Source: Bacteroidales bacterium (GTDB lineage Bacteria > Bacteroidota > Bacteroidia > Bacteroidales > Muribaculaceae). From it: a stretch of DNA of 44,363 nt. Shown one piece after another: positions 44,344 through 44,363 of the stretch. The stretch lies in NCBI GenBank assembly GCA_014800685.1, contig JAAVFQ010000029.1:1-44363 (forward strand). The letters run 5' to 3'. The notes below the pieces were generated by a model that worked only from the letters and a program-made list of their open reading frames with translations, searched no databases and had not been told where the DNA came from. A program made the translations under genes and the position numbers. Position 1 is the stretch's first letter. Every line of letters begins with the position of its first letter.

Positions 44344-44363
44344 TGCCATGTCATAGATTTTTA

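Overview
This 44.4-kb window reads as a chromosomal segment of an anaerobic Bacteroidota member, order Bacteroidales. A Muribaculaceae-like gut commensal is my best guess, but that is an inference. The evidence is: several promoters of the Bacteroidales type (TTTG or TTG, a 19-20 nt spacer, then TAnnTTTG), AT-rich leaders without strong Shine-Dalgarno sites, TonB-dependent receptors with a carboxypeptidase-regulatory-like N-domain, Omp28-like and tail-domain secreted proteins, an ATP synthase operon in the Bacteroidota order beta-epsilon-a-c-b-delta-alpha-gamma, and a complex I without NuoE/F/G. I see no rRNA, tRNA, CRISPR array, transposase or phage gene.

Layout. (1) 1-6.3 kb: a minus-strand TonB-receptor-like protein, a plus-strand CMP-sialic-acid-synthetase-like enzyme, and a minus-strand Omp28-like secreted protein. 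(2) 6.3-14.1 kb: a probable envelope-stress locus. A plus-strand ECF sigma factor is divergent from a minus-strand series of membrane protein (likely anti-sigma), Spy/CpxP-like periplasmic protein and a giant alpha-2-macroglobulin without the thioester motif. A promoter/terminator pair in the divergent gap predicts a short RNA. (3) 14.1-16.2 kb: a secreted three-repeat protein flanked by two copies of a roughly 180-bp repeat that resembles a MITE. (4) 16.2-22.6 kb: a minus-strand housekeeping run of thioredoxin-like protein, L-serine dehydratase, RNase Z, OPT transporter and a RecD-like helicase. (5) 22.7-25.9 kb: a TonB-dependent receptor and a lipoprotein. (6) 26.3-44.3 kb: 18 plus-strand genes, nuoA-B-CD-H, then atpD-C-B-E-F-H-A-G, then nuoI-J-K-L-M-N.

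The most striking feature is region 6. The complete F1Fo ATP synthase operon sits inside the complex I operon, exactly between nuoH and nuoI. I find one good promoter before nuoA and one clear terminator after nuoN. The proton pump and the proton-driven ATP synthase therefore look transcribed as one unit. The largest internal gaps hold structured RNA candidates: a potentially bistable pseudoknot before nuoH and two tandem hairpins before atpG. These could set different subunit levels within one transcript.

The other candidate for something undescribed is the repeat family. Two near-full copies lie at 14272-14451 and 15905-16086, and partial ends lie at 16090-16135 and 24992-25037. Its terminal 12-mer also occurs 13-14 nt before the start codons of the CMP-sugar synthetase and the lipoprotein.
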